A DNA stretch of 64,000 nt from Candidatus Thiodiazotropha endoloripes (GTDB lineage: Bacteria; Pseudomonadota; Gammaproteobacteria; Chromatiales; Chromatiaceae), in contig NZ_LVJW01000006.1 of assembly GCF_001708965.1 (NCBI RefSeq), forward strand, positions 1,178,001-1,242,000. Direction: 5' to 3'. The stretch's first letter is position 1; every line of letters begins with the position of its first letter. A program made the translations under genes and the position numbers. The notes below the pieces were generated by a model. The model was not told the origin of the DNA, made no database searches, and saw only the letters and a list, made by a program, of their open reading frames with translations. Shown here in pieces: positions 9,041 to 19,135 of the stretch.

Positions 9041-10105
9041 CTACTGATGATAAGGACGACTCAATTCATGAACCGCTTCGACAAACACACCGGCATGTTC
9101 AGGATCGATCTCAGGATGGATACCATGCCCCAGATTGAAGATATGGCCACTCCCCTGTCCATAACTGGCGAGCACCTTCGCCACCTCCTCACGAATCCGT
9201 TCCGGTGAGGCGTAGAGGGTGCAAGGGTCCAGATTTCCCTGCAGTGCAACCCGGTCACCTACCCGGCTTCGGGCATCCGCAAGACTCAATGTCCAGTCGA
9301 CGCCAAGCGCGTCACAGCCGGTAGCCGCCATCTTCTCCAGCCATAGCCCGCCCCCTTTGGTAAAGAGGATGATCGGAATCTTGCGTCCATCCGCCTGTTT
9401 GGTCAGGCCATCCAGAATCCGCGCCATGTAGTCCAGGGAAAAGCTCTGATAGTGCTGTGGGGTCAGGGCGCCACCCCAGGTATCGAAGATCATCAACGCC
9501 TGGGCGCCGGCTTCAACCTGTGCATTCAGATAGGCAGTCACCGCGGTTGCAACCTTCTCCAGCAGGCGATGCATCAGCTCAGGGCGGTCGAACATCATCC
9601 CTTTCACTTTGGAGAAGTTCTTGGTGCCACCACCCTCGACCATGTAGGTGGCCAGAGTCCAGGGGCTGCCGCTGAAGCCGATCAAGGGCACTCGGCCATC
9701 CAACTCCCGCCGAATGGTGCTCACCGCATCCATCACATAGCCCAGATCTTCAGCCATATCCGGCAGACCGAGTGCCTCAACGGCCGCTTCATCGGTTACC
9801 GGACGCTCAAACCTTGGGCCCTCTCCCGTGGTAAAGTAGAGACCCAGACCCATCGCATCCGGAACGGTCAGGATGTCGGAGAAGAGAATTGCCGCATCCA
9901 GTGGATAACGATCCAGTGGCTGCAGGGTCACCTCACAGGCCAATTCCGGATTCCGGCATAGATCCATGAAACTCCCGGCTTTCGCACGGGTGGCCCGGTA
10001 CTCAGGCAGATAGCGTCCTGCCTGACGCATCATCCACACAGGGGTCATATCCACCGGCTCACGCGCCAAGGCTCTAAGAAAACGGTCATTTTTTAAACTG
10101 GTCAC
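9041..10105 (-). CDS. hemE: Uroporphyrinogen III decarboxylase
   Basis: Cytoplasmic enzyme that removes four acetate carboxyls from uroporphyrinogen III to give coproporphyrinogen III in heme synthesis. The N-terminal signature [16 protein letters not shown] (about residues 22-37) carries the substrate-binding arginines. [16 protein letters not shown] (about 144-159) and the GLGHGI-like segment NLGHGIHPE near the C-terminus are also present. The length of 354 is standard. The gene is divergent from the PDC-sensor gene at 10211 and probably heads a two-gene operon with the dehydrogenase. Confidence 0.98.
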   Translation of the reverse strand: MTSLKNDRFLRALAREPVDMTPVWMMRQAGRYLPEYRATRAKAGSFMDLCRNPELACEVTLQPLDRYPLDAAILFSDILTVPDAMGLGLYFTTGEGPRFERPVTDEAAVEALGLPDMAEDLGYVMDAVSTIRRELDGRVPLIGFSGSPWTLATYMVEGGGTKNFSKVKGMMFDRPELMHRLLEKVATAVTAYLNAQVEAGAQALMIFDTWGGALTPQHYQSFSLDYMARILDGLTKQADGRKIPIILFTKGGGLWLEKMAATGCDALGVDWTLSLADARSRVGDRVALQGNLDPCTLYASPERIREEVAKVLASYGQGSGHIFNLGHGIHPEIDPEHAGVFVEAVHELSRPYHQ

Positions 10106-10210
10106 GGATTAAGATCCTTTAGCAACATTTTTTTGGTATAAAGAGATGGCTAGTGGGCCAACCAGGCACCTAAGTATATCGCGTTCAGCCCAGGAGTGAA
10201 TCTCAAACCT

Positions 10211-11158
10211 ATGTCCGCAGTAAAACAGATCATATTGGCGAAAAAAGATGCCTTGGCCGGCGCTATCGGCAAGCCCCTCTCCGAATTGGCCAAACAGTGT
10301 GCCCAGGTCTGGCAGGACCCGGATGCACTCGACCGGGTACTGCTCGAACATATCGCCGATATCACCAATTGCGAATTTCTCTATACCTGGGATCTGGACG
10401 GCCGGGAGATCTCATCCCTGATAATGCCCGATGGGGTGAATAGAGGTTGGCGGGGCAGGGACCTCTCCGAGCGCCCCTATCTGAAGAACAACCTGCCTTT
10501 CAAAGGGATCATGCTCTCATCGGTCTACCATAGCCAGTTTTCCAATCGTGAGTGTGTCACGGCTCTGCAGGCGGTTCGTCAGAATAAAAACCTGGTTGGC
10601 TTCATCGCAGCGGACTTCTCTCTCGACAAACTCAATGCGGATGAGAACGCCAGTATGGGTCAGCCCCAGTGGCAGCAGTTCAAGGGGGATCCAGCAGTTC
10701 GTGGACAGCTGTTCATGCAGCAGAGAGTCCAGAGCCGACTCGATGAGCACATCGATTCAGTGCATGAAACGGTCTACGACCTGATGACCGAACATGGTAT
10801 CTTTCACTGTAAGATCCACTTCTCCAGCGGGCGCTGCTCATTCTGGGATATGGATGATCCCTACAGCTATCATATTCATGGTGTCGAGGAGATCATCGAC
10901 CCGGATATCGTGTTGGCCTATCCACTGCATCCCTACCCCGAGCGTGCCAAGGTGACCCCTCAACAGTTACGTGATGTGCTGCAGGAGTTCAAGGCGTTGC
11001 GCTTCGTCGATGAGACCATCTATCTGCGCAGCGCATCCGTGAACATCATGAACGGCATGCTCGGTCTGACCTTCTCATGTGACGGTTCGCACTATATGCC
11101 GGTGGAGGAGTTTCTCGCTAAGAATCTGAGTTTCTGGTTGGGCACCAATGAGATTTAA
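10211..11158 (+). CDS. Cytoplasmic PDC (Cache-like) sensor-domain protein
   Basis: A protein of 315 residues without a signal peptide or membrane span. About residues 55-150 read as a PDC/Cache fold: LYTWDLDGREISS, then GRDLSERPYLKNNL, and LVGFIAADFSLDKL. This arrangement (strand, RPY motif, FIAADF strand) is typical of small-molecule sensing domains. No output domain is recognisable in the remaining ~160 residues. I chose ATG 10211; the upstream GTG at 10196 overlaps the best ribosome site (AGGAG at 10192-10196), which instead favours the ATG. It is the first gene of a plus-strand signalling group. Confidence 0.75.
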   Translation: MSAVKQIILAKKDALAGAIGKPLSELAKQCAQVWQDPDALDRVLLEHIADITNCEFLYTWDLDGREISSLIMPDGVNRGWRGRDLSERPYLKNNLPFKGIMLSSVYHSQFSNRECVTALQAVRQNKNLVGFIAADFSLDKLNADENASMGQPQWQQFKGDPAVRGQLFMQQRVQSRLDEHIDSVHETVYDLMTEHGIFHCKIHFSSGRCSFWDMDDPYSYHIHGVEEIIDPDIVLAYPLHPYPERAKVTPQQLRDVLQEFKALRFVDETIYLRSASVNIMNGMLGLTFSCDGSHYMPVEEFLAKNLSFWLGTNEI

Positions 11159-11288
11159 CCTCCTAATTTCTATAGATTGTTTAACGGCATTCTCTCTTGT
11201 TATTACCCCACCTGGCATCTAAATTTCTAGAAAGGCGCGCTTAATGCTTTTTTAATAAGCCCTGTTAAACAGATTGTTGTCGGGAATT

Positions 11289-11825
11289 ATGTCCAGCCAA
11301 GGCTCAACCATCTACGAATTGGATGCAGAGAACCAGATCTGCCATATCGATGGCGACTGGGACCAGTTTCTGCAGGCAAACACCAATCAACATCAAGACT
11401 ATGAGAACCTGAAAAAGAGACGGGTTCTCGGCAACAAACTTGAATCCTATGTTCATGACACCAACACCAAGATGCTACTGCAGACTGTCTTTGCCTATGT
11501 ACGACAGACCCAACAGAGAAAAGCGCTTCCCTATCGTTGTGATTCCGCTGACCAGAAACGTTACATGTCGATGCAGATCGAACCCCTGGCCGATGCGGGC
11601 CTGAGGGTCTCCCATACTCAATTGCGTAGCGAACCCCTGGATCCGCCGGTGGTCATCCATTTTGAAAGCACTGGGAATGGTGAGACCGTATGGCGCTGCA
11701 GCATCTGCAACCGTATTGAATCTGAACAAGTTTGGCTTGAACCTGACGAAGCCGCACAACGTTGGTGCAGAAACAGTTTCATTGTCAGTTATACCGTCTG
11801 TCCGGTCTGTATGAATACGGTTTGA
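11289..11825 (+). CDS. PAS-like protein with C-terminal Cys4 motif
   Basis: A 178-residue cytoplasmic protein. The first ~110 residues resemble a PAS-like fold found in uncharacterised proteobacterial proteins: a WDQFLQANT helix, VLGNKLESYV, and FPFRCD-type strands seen here as LPYRCDSADQKRYMSMQI. The C-terminus has CSIC (just after VWR) and CPVC near the end, a spacing that suggests one bound zinc. Start codon: ATG 11289; an in-frame TTG at 11274 is less likely. No HTH is visible. It sits 64 bases upstream of the CheB-CheR fusion gene, which suggests a shared signalling role. Confidence 0.7.
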   Translation: MSSQGSTIYELDAENQICHIDGDWDQFLQANTNQHQDYENLKKRRVLGNKLESYVHDTNTKMLLQTVFAYVRQTQQRKALPYRCDSADQKRYMSMQIEPLADAGLRVSHTQLRSEPLDPPVVIHFESTGNGETVWRCSICNRIESEQVWLEPDEAAQRWCRNSFIVSYTVCPVCMNTV

Positions 11826-11889
11826 TCGTGCCCGATAAGCGTAAAAAACCTCTTTAATTGTTACAAATCAATATCAATACTGTATTAAT

Positions 11890-14862
11890 ATGTATAATTT
11901 GCTTGGGATTCAAAACCCAAACCAGCACTCCTCAGATAGTGATATGAATGATAAAAACAGCACTGATCCAGAGCTTACAGGTGAGTTGGAAACCGAGGCA
12001 AAACCAACTCATATCGTAGGCATCGGCGCCTCTGCAGGGGGACTGGAAGCTATCGAAGCCTTCTTCAAGGAAATGCCGCCGGACAGCGGCGTCTCCTTTG
12101 TGGTGATTCAGCATCTCTCCCCGGATCACAAAAGCCTGATGGCGGAACTGCTCTCAAAACGGACCCGGATGCCGGTAAACCGGGCCCAGGATGGTGAGCT
12201 GGTAGAGCCCAATTCGGTCTACTTGATCCCGCCAAACAAGAACCTGCGGCTGTTTCACGGTCGTATCATTCTGTCGGAACAGGATCGGGATGCACGAGGC
12301 ATCAACCTGCCGATCGATATCTTTTTCCGCTCATTGGCAGAGGACCAGGGCGCCAAGGCGATCGCCATCGTACTCTCCGGCACCGGCAGTGACGGTACCA
12401 GTGGTATCCGTGCCATCAAGGAAGAGCTTGGCATGGTGATGGTACAGGCGGAAGAGACCGCTGCCTTCGACGGCATGCCGCGCAGCGCCATTGCCACCGG
12501 GCTGGTGGATTACATCCTGCCGCCCAATGAGATGCCGACCCAGCTGCTCTCCTATCTGAAACATCCGTTCACCGCCAAGGATGAGTATGCCAGCACCATG
12601 CTCAACGACGAGGATGGGGTGACGCGTATCTTCGCCCTGCTCAGGGAGAGCAATAAGATCGATTTCACCTACTACAAACCCACCACCATCATTCGTCGTA
12701 TCGAACGCCGCATGGCAGTCAATCAGATCCATGATCTGAGCGACTATGTGCGCTTTCTCGAAAGTTATCCGGTGGAACTCAACAGTCTGCATAAAGACCT
12801 GCTGATCGGTGTCACCAGTTTCTTCAGGGATCCGGAAGCCTTTGACGCCATTGCCGACAAATTTCTCCCGCAACTGTTCAAAGAGGCGAAAGAGGATAAA
12901 CTCCGCATCTGGGTCAGTGGTTGCTCCACCGGTGAAGAGGCCTACAGTCTGGCGATTCTCTGTTGTGAGGTGATCGAACAACAGAACCTGAACCTGGACG
13001 TCAAGATCTTCGCCACTGATGTGGACCGGGAAGCGATCCTGGCTGCCAGTGCCGGTGTCTTCGCCGAGAGTGCGGTGGCGGATATCGAACCCGGCATGCT
13101 CTCGAAGTACTTCTATCGCCGGGATGAAGGTTTCTACATCAGCCGTCAGGTCAGAGAGATGGTGGTGTTCGCCCAGCACAATCTGGTCAAGGATCCCCCC
13201 TTTACCAACATCGATCTGATCAGCTGCCGCAATTTGCTGATCTATCTGCAGCCGGTGTTGCAGAAACGGGTTCTCGAACTGTTCAACTTTGCCCTCAATC
13301 CGAAAGGCGTACTGTTCCTCGGCAGCAGTGAAACCACCGGTGAGATGGGCGAGTACTTCGATCCGGTCGATCACAAATGGCGAATCTACCAATCCCGAGG
13401 CCGACGTCGTCAGTCGGAGCTTTCGGAACCGGCGATCAACTTCGATGCCAAGCGCTGGTATAACAACAACCGTATGTCAGGCCGAGGTATGGCCGCACGC
13501 ATGCATGAGGAGGAGCGCCTGCTGGAACGCCTGGTGGAAGGTGTGGCAGGAGACTATCTGCCATTCTGCCTGGTGGTCAGTGAATCGCTGGAACTGATGC
13601 ATGTGGCCGGTGACGCCAAAGACTATCTACAATTTACCACCGGCAAGGTGGTCAATGATGTCTCCAAACTGGTTATCAAGGATCTGGCGATCCCACTCTC
13701 CACAGGTCTGCAAAAAGTCTTCAAAAGCAAGGAAGAGCTGATCTACTCCAACATCAATCTTAACCTGGCAGAGAAGCATAAGGTCGTTAATATGCGGCTG
13801 AAACCTCTACCGACTAAAAAACGCCAGGTCATGATGGTCGCCGTATTTATCGAAGAGGTTCGTACTTCCACTCAATCCTCCACCTCCTCTTCCGAAACCT
13901 ACAATGTAGGCAAGGAGGCTCAGCAACGCATCATTGACCTGGAGAACGAACTGCAGTTTACCCGGGAGAATCTGCAGGCAACCGTTGAGGAACTTGAAAC
14001 CTCCAACGAAGAGCTGCAGGCGACCAATGAAGAGTTGCTGGCCAGTAATGAGGAGTTACAGAGTACCAATGAAGAGTTGCAATCTGTCAACGAAGAACTC
14101 TACACGGTCAATTCCGAGTACCAGGGTAAAATCACCGAGCTGACAGAGGTGAATAACGACCTGGACAACCTGCTGTGCAACACCCGTGTTGCCACCCTGT
14201 TTTTCGATGAGAATCTGGATATACGACGTTATACCCCTGAGGCCACACAGCTCTTCCGGGTCATCGATCAGGACATCGGCAGGCCGATCAGTCACCTCTC
14301 CCACAGACTGCTCGATGTGGATCTGGTACAACTGGCCAAAGAGGTACTGATCAATGAAACAGGGATTGAAAGGGAAAAGATCAATACGGAGAACGGCGAA
14401 GAGTTTTTAATGCGTGTCTTTCCTTATCAGATTGCACCAGATACCTACTCCGGAGTGGTCTTCACCTTTGTCAGCACAAGTGGGTTGAGACAGGCGCAAA
14501 ACAAGCTGGTCGAACAGGAGCTGAGGATGGAGGCCCTGCTCAAGGTCAGCGACGCCTATGTGCTGATCAATGAACAGGGTGAGATTCAGGAAGTCAATCA
14601 GGCCTTGACCGATCTGGTTGGCTACGATGAGAGTGAGCTGATCGATCAAAACATATCGATCCTCATGCCGGATGATTTCGCCACTCAGCATGACTATTTC
14701 ATTCAACGATATCTGAAAGAGGGCAACTCAAAAATTATCGGAACAACCCGTGAAGTCCCGGTCAAACGACAAGACGGAGAGATTATCAATCAACATCTGA
14801 CCGTAGCGGAAATGGTCATCGGCCAACGACATTGGTTTGTAGGCTTATTAAAAGATCAATAA
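11890..14862 (+). CDS. CheB-CheR-PAS fusion chemotaxis-type protein
   Basis: A 990-residue fusion. Residues 40-225 form a CheB methylesterase domain with catalytic Ser48 (GIGASAGG), His75 (QHLSPDH) and Asp168 ([10 protein letters not shown]), without an N-terminal receiver. Residues ~240-500 are a CheR methyltransferase with FFRDPEAF and the SAM-binding [15 protein letters not shown] near 342-357, plus [11 protein letters not shown] long heptad repeat follows (about 670-755), rich in repeats of E-L-Q-x-T/S-N-E. Two PAS-like domains close the protein (about 765-870 and 880-985). It should methylate and demethylate glutamates on receptors, but no receptor, CheA or CheW is encoded nearby. Start uncertain: ATG 11944 is an alternative. 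Confidence 0.93.
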   Translation: MYNLLGIQNPNQHSSDSDMNDKNSTDPELTGELETEAKPTHIVGIGASAGGLEAIEAFFKEMPPDSGVSFVVIQHLSPDHKSLMAELLSKRTRMPVNRAQDGELVEPNSVYLIPPNKNLRLFHGRIILSEQDRDARGINLPIDIFFRSLAEDQGAKAIAIVLSGTGSDGTSGIRAIKEELGMVMVQAEETAAFDGMPRSAIATGLVDYILPPNEMPTQLLSYLKHPFTAKDEYASTMLNDEDGVTRIFALLRESNKIDFTYYKPTTIIRRIERRMAVNQIHDLSDYVRFLESYPVELNSLHKDLLIGVTSFFRDPEAFDAIADKFLPQLFKEAKEDKLRIWVSGCSTGEEAYSLAILCCEVIEQQNLNLDVKIFATDVDREAILAASAGVFAESAVADIEPGMLSKYFYRRDEGFYISRQVREMVVFAQHNLVKDPPFTNIDLISCRNLLIYLQPVLQKRVLELFNFALNPKGVLFLGSSETTGEMGEYFDPVDHKWRIYQSRGRRRQSELSEPAINFDAKRWYNNNRMSGRGMAARMHEEERLLERLVEGVAGDYLPFCLVVSESLELMHVAGDAKDYLQFTTGKVVNDVSKLVIKDLAIPLSTGLQKVFKSKEELIYSNINLNLAEKHKVVNMRLKPLPTKKRQVMMVAVFIEEVRTSTQSSTSSSETYNVGKEAQQRIIDLENELQFTRENLQATVEELETSNEELQATNEELLASNEELQSTNEELQSVNEELYTVNSEYQGKITELTEVNNDLDNLLCNTRVATLFFDENLDIRRYTPEATQLFRVIDQDIGRPISHLSHRLLDVDLVQLAKEVLINETGIEREKINTENGEEFLMRVFPYQIAPDTYSGVVFTFVSTSGLRQAQNKLVEQELRMEALLKVSDAYVLINEQGEIQEVNQALTDLVGYDESELIDQNISILMPDDFATQHDYFIQRYLKEGNSKIIGTTREVPVKRQDGEIINQHLTVAEMVIGQRHWFVGLLKDQ

Positions 14863-14880
14863 GCGAATGAGTCTGCAGCA

Positions 14881-16833
14881 ATGGGTAACGACGACAGCAA
14901 CAAACCTGGCCATCCAAATCATGAGTATATGCGCGAGAGGGCAGAACAGATCGCTCAAAGACGTCAGCGCATCACTTACGAAAAGAAACTGGCTGACCGG
15001 GACAGATTACTGCAGGATCTGCATGTTCATCAGATCGAATTGGAATTGCAGAATGAAGAGTTACGCCAATCCCAGGCGAAGTTGGAGTTCACTCATCAAC
15101 AATATCTCGATCTCTATAACGAAGCCCCGGTTGGATATGCCAGTCTTGATGACAGTGGCCTGATCATACGCTCCAACCAGATGCTCGCTTCCATGCTGGG
15201 CATGGAAAAATACAGCCTCACCGGCAAGGCTCTGGCAGAGTTCATGCTGCCAATCGATCAGAACATATTCCGCAGCCGCTTCAATGCCTTTGTCAAGCAG
15301 CCTCAAGATAAACATATCGACGTTAGATTCAAAGTTGGCGACAGAGGCACCCATACAAGCAGCTTCATCGGCAGGATTCAGGGCCGGCGGCTGGATAGCG
15401 ATAATAAATCCGGCAACCAGCACTGGTCTGAAACGATACTTATCGTCATCAGTGACGTTACCGAGATCAAAAAATCTGAAGAGAAAATTCACTACCAGGC
15501 GTTTCACGATCTGCTTACCGGTATACCGAACCGGGCATCACTCTATGAGCGACTGGAAAACGCGCTCGCCCTTGCCAAGCGACAACACTCCTTTGGCGCC
15601 CTGCTGTTCATGGATCTGGACCGTTTCAAAAACATCAACGATTCTCTTGGCCACCACACCGGCGACAAACTGTTGATCGATTTCACCAACCGGATTCAAC
15701 AGCATACCCGCAAGGAAGATATGCTGTTTCGGATGGGTGGTGATGAATTTGTCATCCTGCTCGCCGAACAGCATCATGACAACAACATCATGGCCGTGAT
15801 TGCCCAACGCTTCGCCGAACATGTCATCGAAACATTGAATGAACCGATGATTCTGGGCGGTCACAGTTTTCAGATTACCCTGAGCATTGGCATCAGCATC
15901 TTTCCCTTTCAACGAAAAGACAATCTCAACGATGTGGTACGCCAGGCGGATACCGCCATGTACCAGGCAAAAAAAGAGGGTGGGGCAGTGGCCCGCTTTT
16001 TTCAGGTCAACATGCAGGAGATGGCCAGACAGCGCATGATCCTCGAAGCGGAACTCCGGGTGGCCCTGGTAGAGCAGCAATTCATTCTCTATTACCAGCC
16101 GCAAATGCGTAAAGACGGCACCATCTATGCTCTGGAAGCCCTGTTACGCTGGAAACACCCTTATCGCGGTATTGTGACTCCGGATAAATTCATCCACATT
16201 GCTGAAGATACCAACATGATTGTTGATCTCGGCAATTGGGTTTTGCAGACGGTGGTCAAGCAGATCATTGCATGGCAACAACAAAAACTGTTCGATCCCA
16301 CGATTCGTTATGCCGTCAATATCAGTGCCAAACAGCTTGAGTCCTCCAACTTCTACACTCAGGTGGAGCAGATCATAGAGCGTTACAAGCTCGACCCCAA
16401 ATGTCTGGTTTTTGAGATCACCGAATCCCTGCTGTTGCCGGATAACAAGGTCGCTACAGACACCCTCAAACAGTTATCGGAATTGAACATCACCTTTTCA
16501 GTGGATGATTTCGGTACCGGCTACTCATCGCTGGCAACAATCGATACCGCGCCGATCGGACAGCTTAAAATCGATCGCAGTTTCATCAGTCAACTTCACT
16601 GGTCGGAGGAGCAGGGCTCACCAAAATCGAGCAGCCAGTATTCTCTGGTCAATGCCATACTCTCAATGGGTAAGGCATTGGAACTGGAAGTCATTGCCGA
16701 AGGTGTGGAAACGGAAGAGCAATTGAAAGTTCTGACACATCTGGGCTGCAAATATCTGCAAGGGTACTATTTCAGCAAACCCATTCCGATTAACCAGATT
16801 CCGGAAATTCTGTCCACAGACGAAATCGACTGA
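14881..16833 (+). CDS. PAS-GGDEF-EAL cyclic-di-GMP enzyme
   Basis: A 650-residue soluble protein. An N-terminal helix (residues ~15-65) leads to a PAS domain (~70-200), a GGDEF domain with intact RMGGDEFVILL near residue 283, and an EAL domain starting YALEALLRWKHP near 415 and containing ESLLLPD, DDFGTGYSSL and KIDRSFI. Both active-site signatures look intact, so it could make and break cyclic-di-GMP; which activity dominates cannot be told. It starts 18 bases after the CheB-CheR gene and is likely co-transcribed, linking receptor-type methylation to second-messenger output. Confidence 0.93.
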   Translation: MGNDDSNKPGHPNHEYMRERAEQIAQRRQRITYEKKLADRDRLLQDLHVHQIELELQNEELRQSQAKLEFTHQQYLDLYNEAPVGYASLDDSGLIIRSNQMLASMLGMEKYSLTGKALAEFMLPIDQNIFRSRFNAFVKQPQDKHIDVRFKVGDRGTHTSSFIGRIQGRRLDSDNKSGNQHWSETILIVISDVTEIKKSEEKIHYQAFHDLLTGIPNRASLYERLENALALAKRQHSFGALLFMDLDRFKNINDSLGHHTGDKLLIDFTNRIQQHTRKEDMLFRMGGDEFVILLAEQHHDNNIMAVIAQRFAEHVIETLNEPMILGGHSFQITLSIGISIFPFQRKDNLNDVVRQADTAMYQAKKEGGAVARFFQVNMQEMARQRMILEAELRVALVEQQFILYYQPQMRKDGTIYALEALLRWKHPYRGIVTPDKFIHIAEDTNMIVDLGNWVLQTVVKQIIAWQQQKLFDPTIRYAVNISAKQLESSNFYTQVEQIIERYKLDPKCLVFEITESLLLPDNKVATDTLKQLSELNITFSVDDFGTGYSSLATIDTAPIGQLKIDRSFISQLHWSEEQGSPKSSSQYSLVNAILSMGKALELEVIAEGVETEEQLKVLTHLGCKYLQGYYFSKPIPINQIPEILSTDEID

Positions 16834-16921
16834 CACGCTGTCCTCTGAAACAGATTGTTTACCGTTTGAAAAATGACGCTATTGCACAGTGCCGACAATC
16901 AGTTCGACTGCGGCTTGATAA

Positions 16922-17680
16922 TCAGGGGAGCTGATAGTTCGCCTGAGTCACCAGATCCACACCGCACTCCAGGTTCTCGATCCAGGAGATGAACTCATTG
17001 ACCACTTTCTTACCGACAAAAGCCCGACCATGCTGGGGTACGATCATCTCGATATCGAGTTGACGGACCATATTCGCCCACAGTCTGCAGACCTTGTTGG
17101 AGTTCATATAGCGGCGGTGGAAGCCCTCCATGTAAGGCATTATCTCAGAGAGCTTCTTCACCGGAGCATTAAGATCCCCCGGTGGCAGATTGGCACCCAA
17201 ATCCCCGGAGAAGAGAATACGGCTGAGTGGATCATAAAACTGGAAATTGCCTTCCGCGTGAAGGAAGTGTGCGGGCAACGCCATCAGGCGGATATTCCCA
17301 AGTTGCAGATTGGTACCCTCATCCGGAATTGCCACAACCCGATCAACCAAGCGGCCAGGGCGTGTGAAATGGGGGATGAAGCGCTCCCACAGGGCAGGCA
17401 CCACAACCTTACAGTCTGTACCAACCAGCCATTTGTTGACGGAAGCAACGATATCCGGATCCTGGTGGGAGGCAACCACATAATCGAGCTTCTTCACATT
17501 CATATAGTCACTGATCGCCATGAATAACCTGGAATAGGTCAGTTCACCACCTGGGTCGATGAGTGCAGCATGCTGATGATCGTAGATTAGAAACTGATTG
17601 GCTTGTACGGCTTCACCTGAGACCAGGTCTCTGAATGCCACACAGATATGACTTCCGTTATTGAATAGCTCGACTGACAT
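16922..17680 (-). CDS. Metallo-beta-lactamase-fold diiron (ODP-like) protein
   Basis: A 252-residue protein of the flavodiiron/ODP branch of the metallo-beta-lactamase fold, without a flavodoxin domain. Candidate metal ligands are His72, Asp74 and Asp76 (SHQDPD), His138 or His141 (PAHFLHAEGN), Asp160 (SGDLGA) and His217 (PQHGRAF). In classical flavodiiron proteins the first motif is HxExDH; here Glu is replaced by Asp and the last His by Ile. Relatives bind O2 or reduce O2/NO at the diiron site, and some sense oxygen for signalling. It is monocistronic and convergent with the GGDEF-EAL gene; an upstream nested hairpin may be regulatory. Confidence 0.82.
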   Translation of the reverse strand: MSVELFNNGSHICVAFRDLVSGEAVQANQFLIYDHQHAALIDPGGELTYSRLFMAISDYMNVKKLDYVVASHQDPDIVASVNKWLVGTDCKVVVPALWERFIPHFTRPGRLVDRVVAIPDEGTNLQLGNIRLMALPAHFLHAEGNFQFYDPLSRILFSGDLGANLPPGDLNAPVKKLSEIMPYMEGFHRRYMNSNKVCRLWANMVRQLDIEMIVPQHGRAFVGKKVVNEFISWIENLECGVDLVTQANYQLP

Positions 17681-17732
17681 AATTTTCTGTAGATTTTTCT
17701 GTTAAAACTGTACCGCTTGAAGCAGATCCATC

Positions 17733-17768
17733 CTTGAAATCGATACAGATGTATCGTCCAGTTTCAAG
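17733..17768. promoter_or_regulatory. Nested inverted repeat upstream of the ODP-like gene
   Basis: The outer arms CTTGAAA (17733-17739) and TTTCAAG (17762-17768) enclose the inner arms CGATAC (17741-17746) and GTATCG (17751-17756). The element lies about 55 bases upstream of the minus-strand start at 17680 and about 110 bases upstream of endonuclease V on the other strand. It is a candidate operator for either gene; the binding protein is unknown. Confidence 0.35.
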
Positions 17769-17878
17769 AAAGCTTAAACATGATACAGTAATTTATAAAT
17801 AATATTAGTTGTTTTCCAGGCCTCTGAACTTCAAGATTAAGCTATTTTTCAAAATTTGTAAGCGGAAATCATCAATTG

Positions 17879-18568
17879 ATGGCCCTAAGCCACCCATGGA
17901 ACCTGACGCCGAAGGATGCTATAGCCCTACAAAATCAGCTCAGAAGCCAGGTCATCCAAGTTGACCAGATAAGACAACCACGACGCATTGCCGGGGTGGA
18001 TGTGGGCTTTGAGCAATCTGGAAAAGTAACCCGTGCAGCCATTGCAATTCTCGATTTTCCCTCCCTGCAACTTATCGATCAGGCCATAGCACGGATTCCA
18101 ACCCAGTTTCCTTATATACCGGGGTTGCTCTCATTTCGCGAAGTACCGGCGATCCTGCAGGCCATTGATAAACTCAGCTGTGTGCCAGATCTGCTGCTTT
18201 GCGACGGTCAAGGGTTGGCACATCCGAGACGCTTTGGACTGGCTTGTCATCTGGGTCTGCTGACCGATATCCCATCGATTGGGGTTGCAAAAACCCGTCT
18301 TATTGGGAAGCATGAGCAGCTGCCGGAAGAGAAGGGAAGCTGGGTTCCGTTAATGGATCGGGATGAGATTATCGGTGCGGTGTTACGCAGCCGTTCAGGG
18401 ATGAAACCAATCTATGTTTCGATTGGTCACCGGATTTCACTGGATAGCGCCTTGAACTATGTGTTGGCCGCCACCACGCGCTATAAACTGCCTGAAACCA
18501 CGCGGGCGGCCCATCATCTTGCTTCGGTGGACAAGTCTGCAGTGACAGGTAGACCTGAGAGTCGTTAG
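17879..18568 (+). CDS. nfi: Endonuclease V (deoxyinosine 3'-endonuclease)
   Basis: Nicks DNA one base 3' of deoxyinosine and some other lesions, starting repair of deaminated adenine. Catalytic carboxylates are visible at Asp41 (AGVDVGFE), Glu88 (SFREVPAI) and Asp109 (LLCDGQG), along with the wedge segment [24 protein letters not shown] and [10 protein letters not shown] are also typical. The length of 229 fits the family. I chose ATG 17879 because AGCGGA lies 13 bases upstream; a TTG at 17876 is also in frame. Its stop overlaps the convergent hypothetical gene by four bases. Confidence 0.96.
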   Translation: MALSHPWNLTPKDAIALQNQLRSQVIQVDQIRQPRRIAGVDVGFEQSGKVTRAAIAILDFPSLQLIDQAIARIPTQFPYIPGLLSFREVPAILQAIDKLSCVPDLLLCDGQGLAHPRRFGLACHLGLLTDIPSIGVAKTRLIGKHEQLPEEKGSWVPLMDRDEIIGAVLRSRSGMKPIYVSIGHRISLDSALNYVLAATTRYKLPETTRAAHHLASVDKSAVTGRPESR

Positions 18569-18963
18569 TCAGTATCCCGCAGATGTTCAATGTAGCGGGG
18601 TCTCTCCTTCATCGCCAGTTTGACCCCTTCCGCCCAGGCCTGCAGAGGTTCCTGATCTTTGATTTTCAGATCACATCTCGCTCTGCCCTGACTCTCCAAA
18701 GGCAGCGGAATCATATCCCGGTAGGTGTAGACATTCTCGCCAACATCCCCCCCTTCGCAGATACAGGGGCATTCGGGTATTGATGATTCAAGCTCCGCTT
18801 CCTCAAAGATCAGATCACCCGCCTGGTACCAGCGGGTGCGTTCAGAAGAACCGCTCATGGTCTTGATGATGATCACCCGCGAAAAGGAGATGGTCAGTCT
18901 ACCGTTTTCGATTTTTACGGACTCGATTTCGCTGTTCGGCAGATCGATTGTACTGGAATCCAT
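18565..18963 (-). CDS. Unrecognised protein with a CPCxC cysteine cluster
   Basis: A 132-residue soluble protein of unknown family. A beta-rich first half contains [19 protein letters not shown] short cysteine motif in the middle ([14 protein letters not shown]) could bind metal. The C-terminal half ([21 protein letters not shown] ... [11 protein letters not shown]) is charged. I chose the ATG at 18963 because AGGTG lies six bases upstream; a longer frame to 19122 has no ribosome site and unnatural composition. It is on the same strand as ntrC, 172 bases downstream, so read-through is possible. Confidence 0.7.
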   Translation of the reverse strand: MDSSTIDLPNSEIESVKIENGRLTISFSRVIIIKTMSGSSERTRWYQAGDLIFEEAELESSIPECPCICEGGDVGENVYTYRDMIPLPLESQGRARCDLKIKDQEPLQAWAEGVKLAMKERPRYIEHLRDTD

Positions 18964-19135
18964 GCGACACCTACGTTTTTGAAACTTGAGATCACAACCC
19001 CAAGGGGACTGCTTCGGATGCAGCATCTTAACCCCAGTGCACGCTTTGGACAAAAGCCACTCTACCCGGAATTTTCTGGGGATGGATTGAATTACCCCAG
19101 CCCGCTGGGCTGAGGGTCTCAACTCAGAATCGAAC

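Noticed and set aside
12331-13392. Minus-strand open frame (353 residues) inside the CheB-CheR gene
   Set aside because: Shadow of a clear coding sequence on the other strand.
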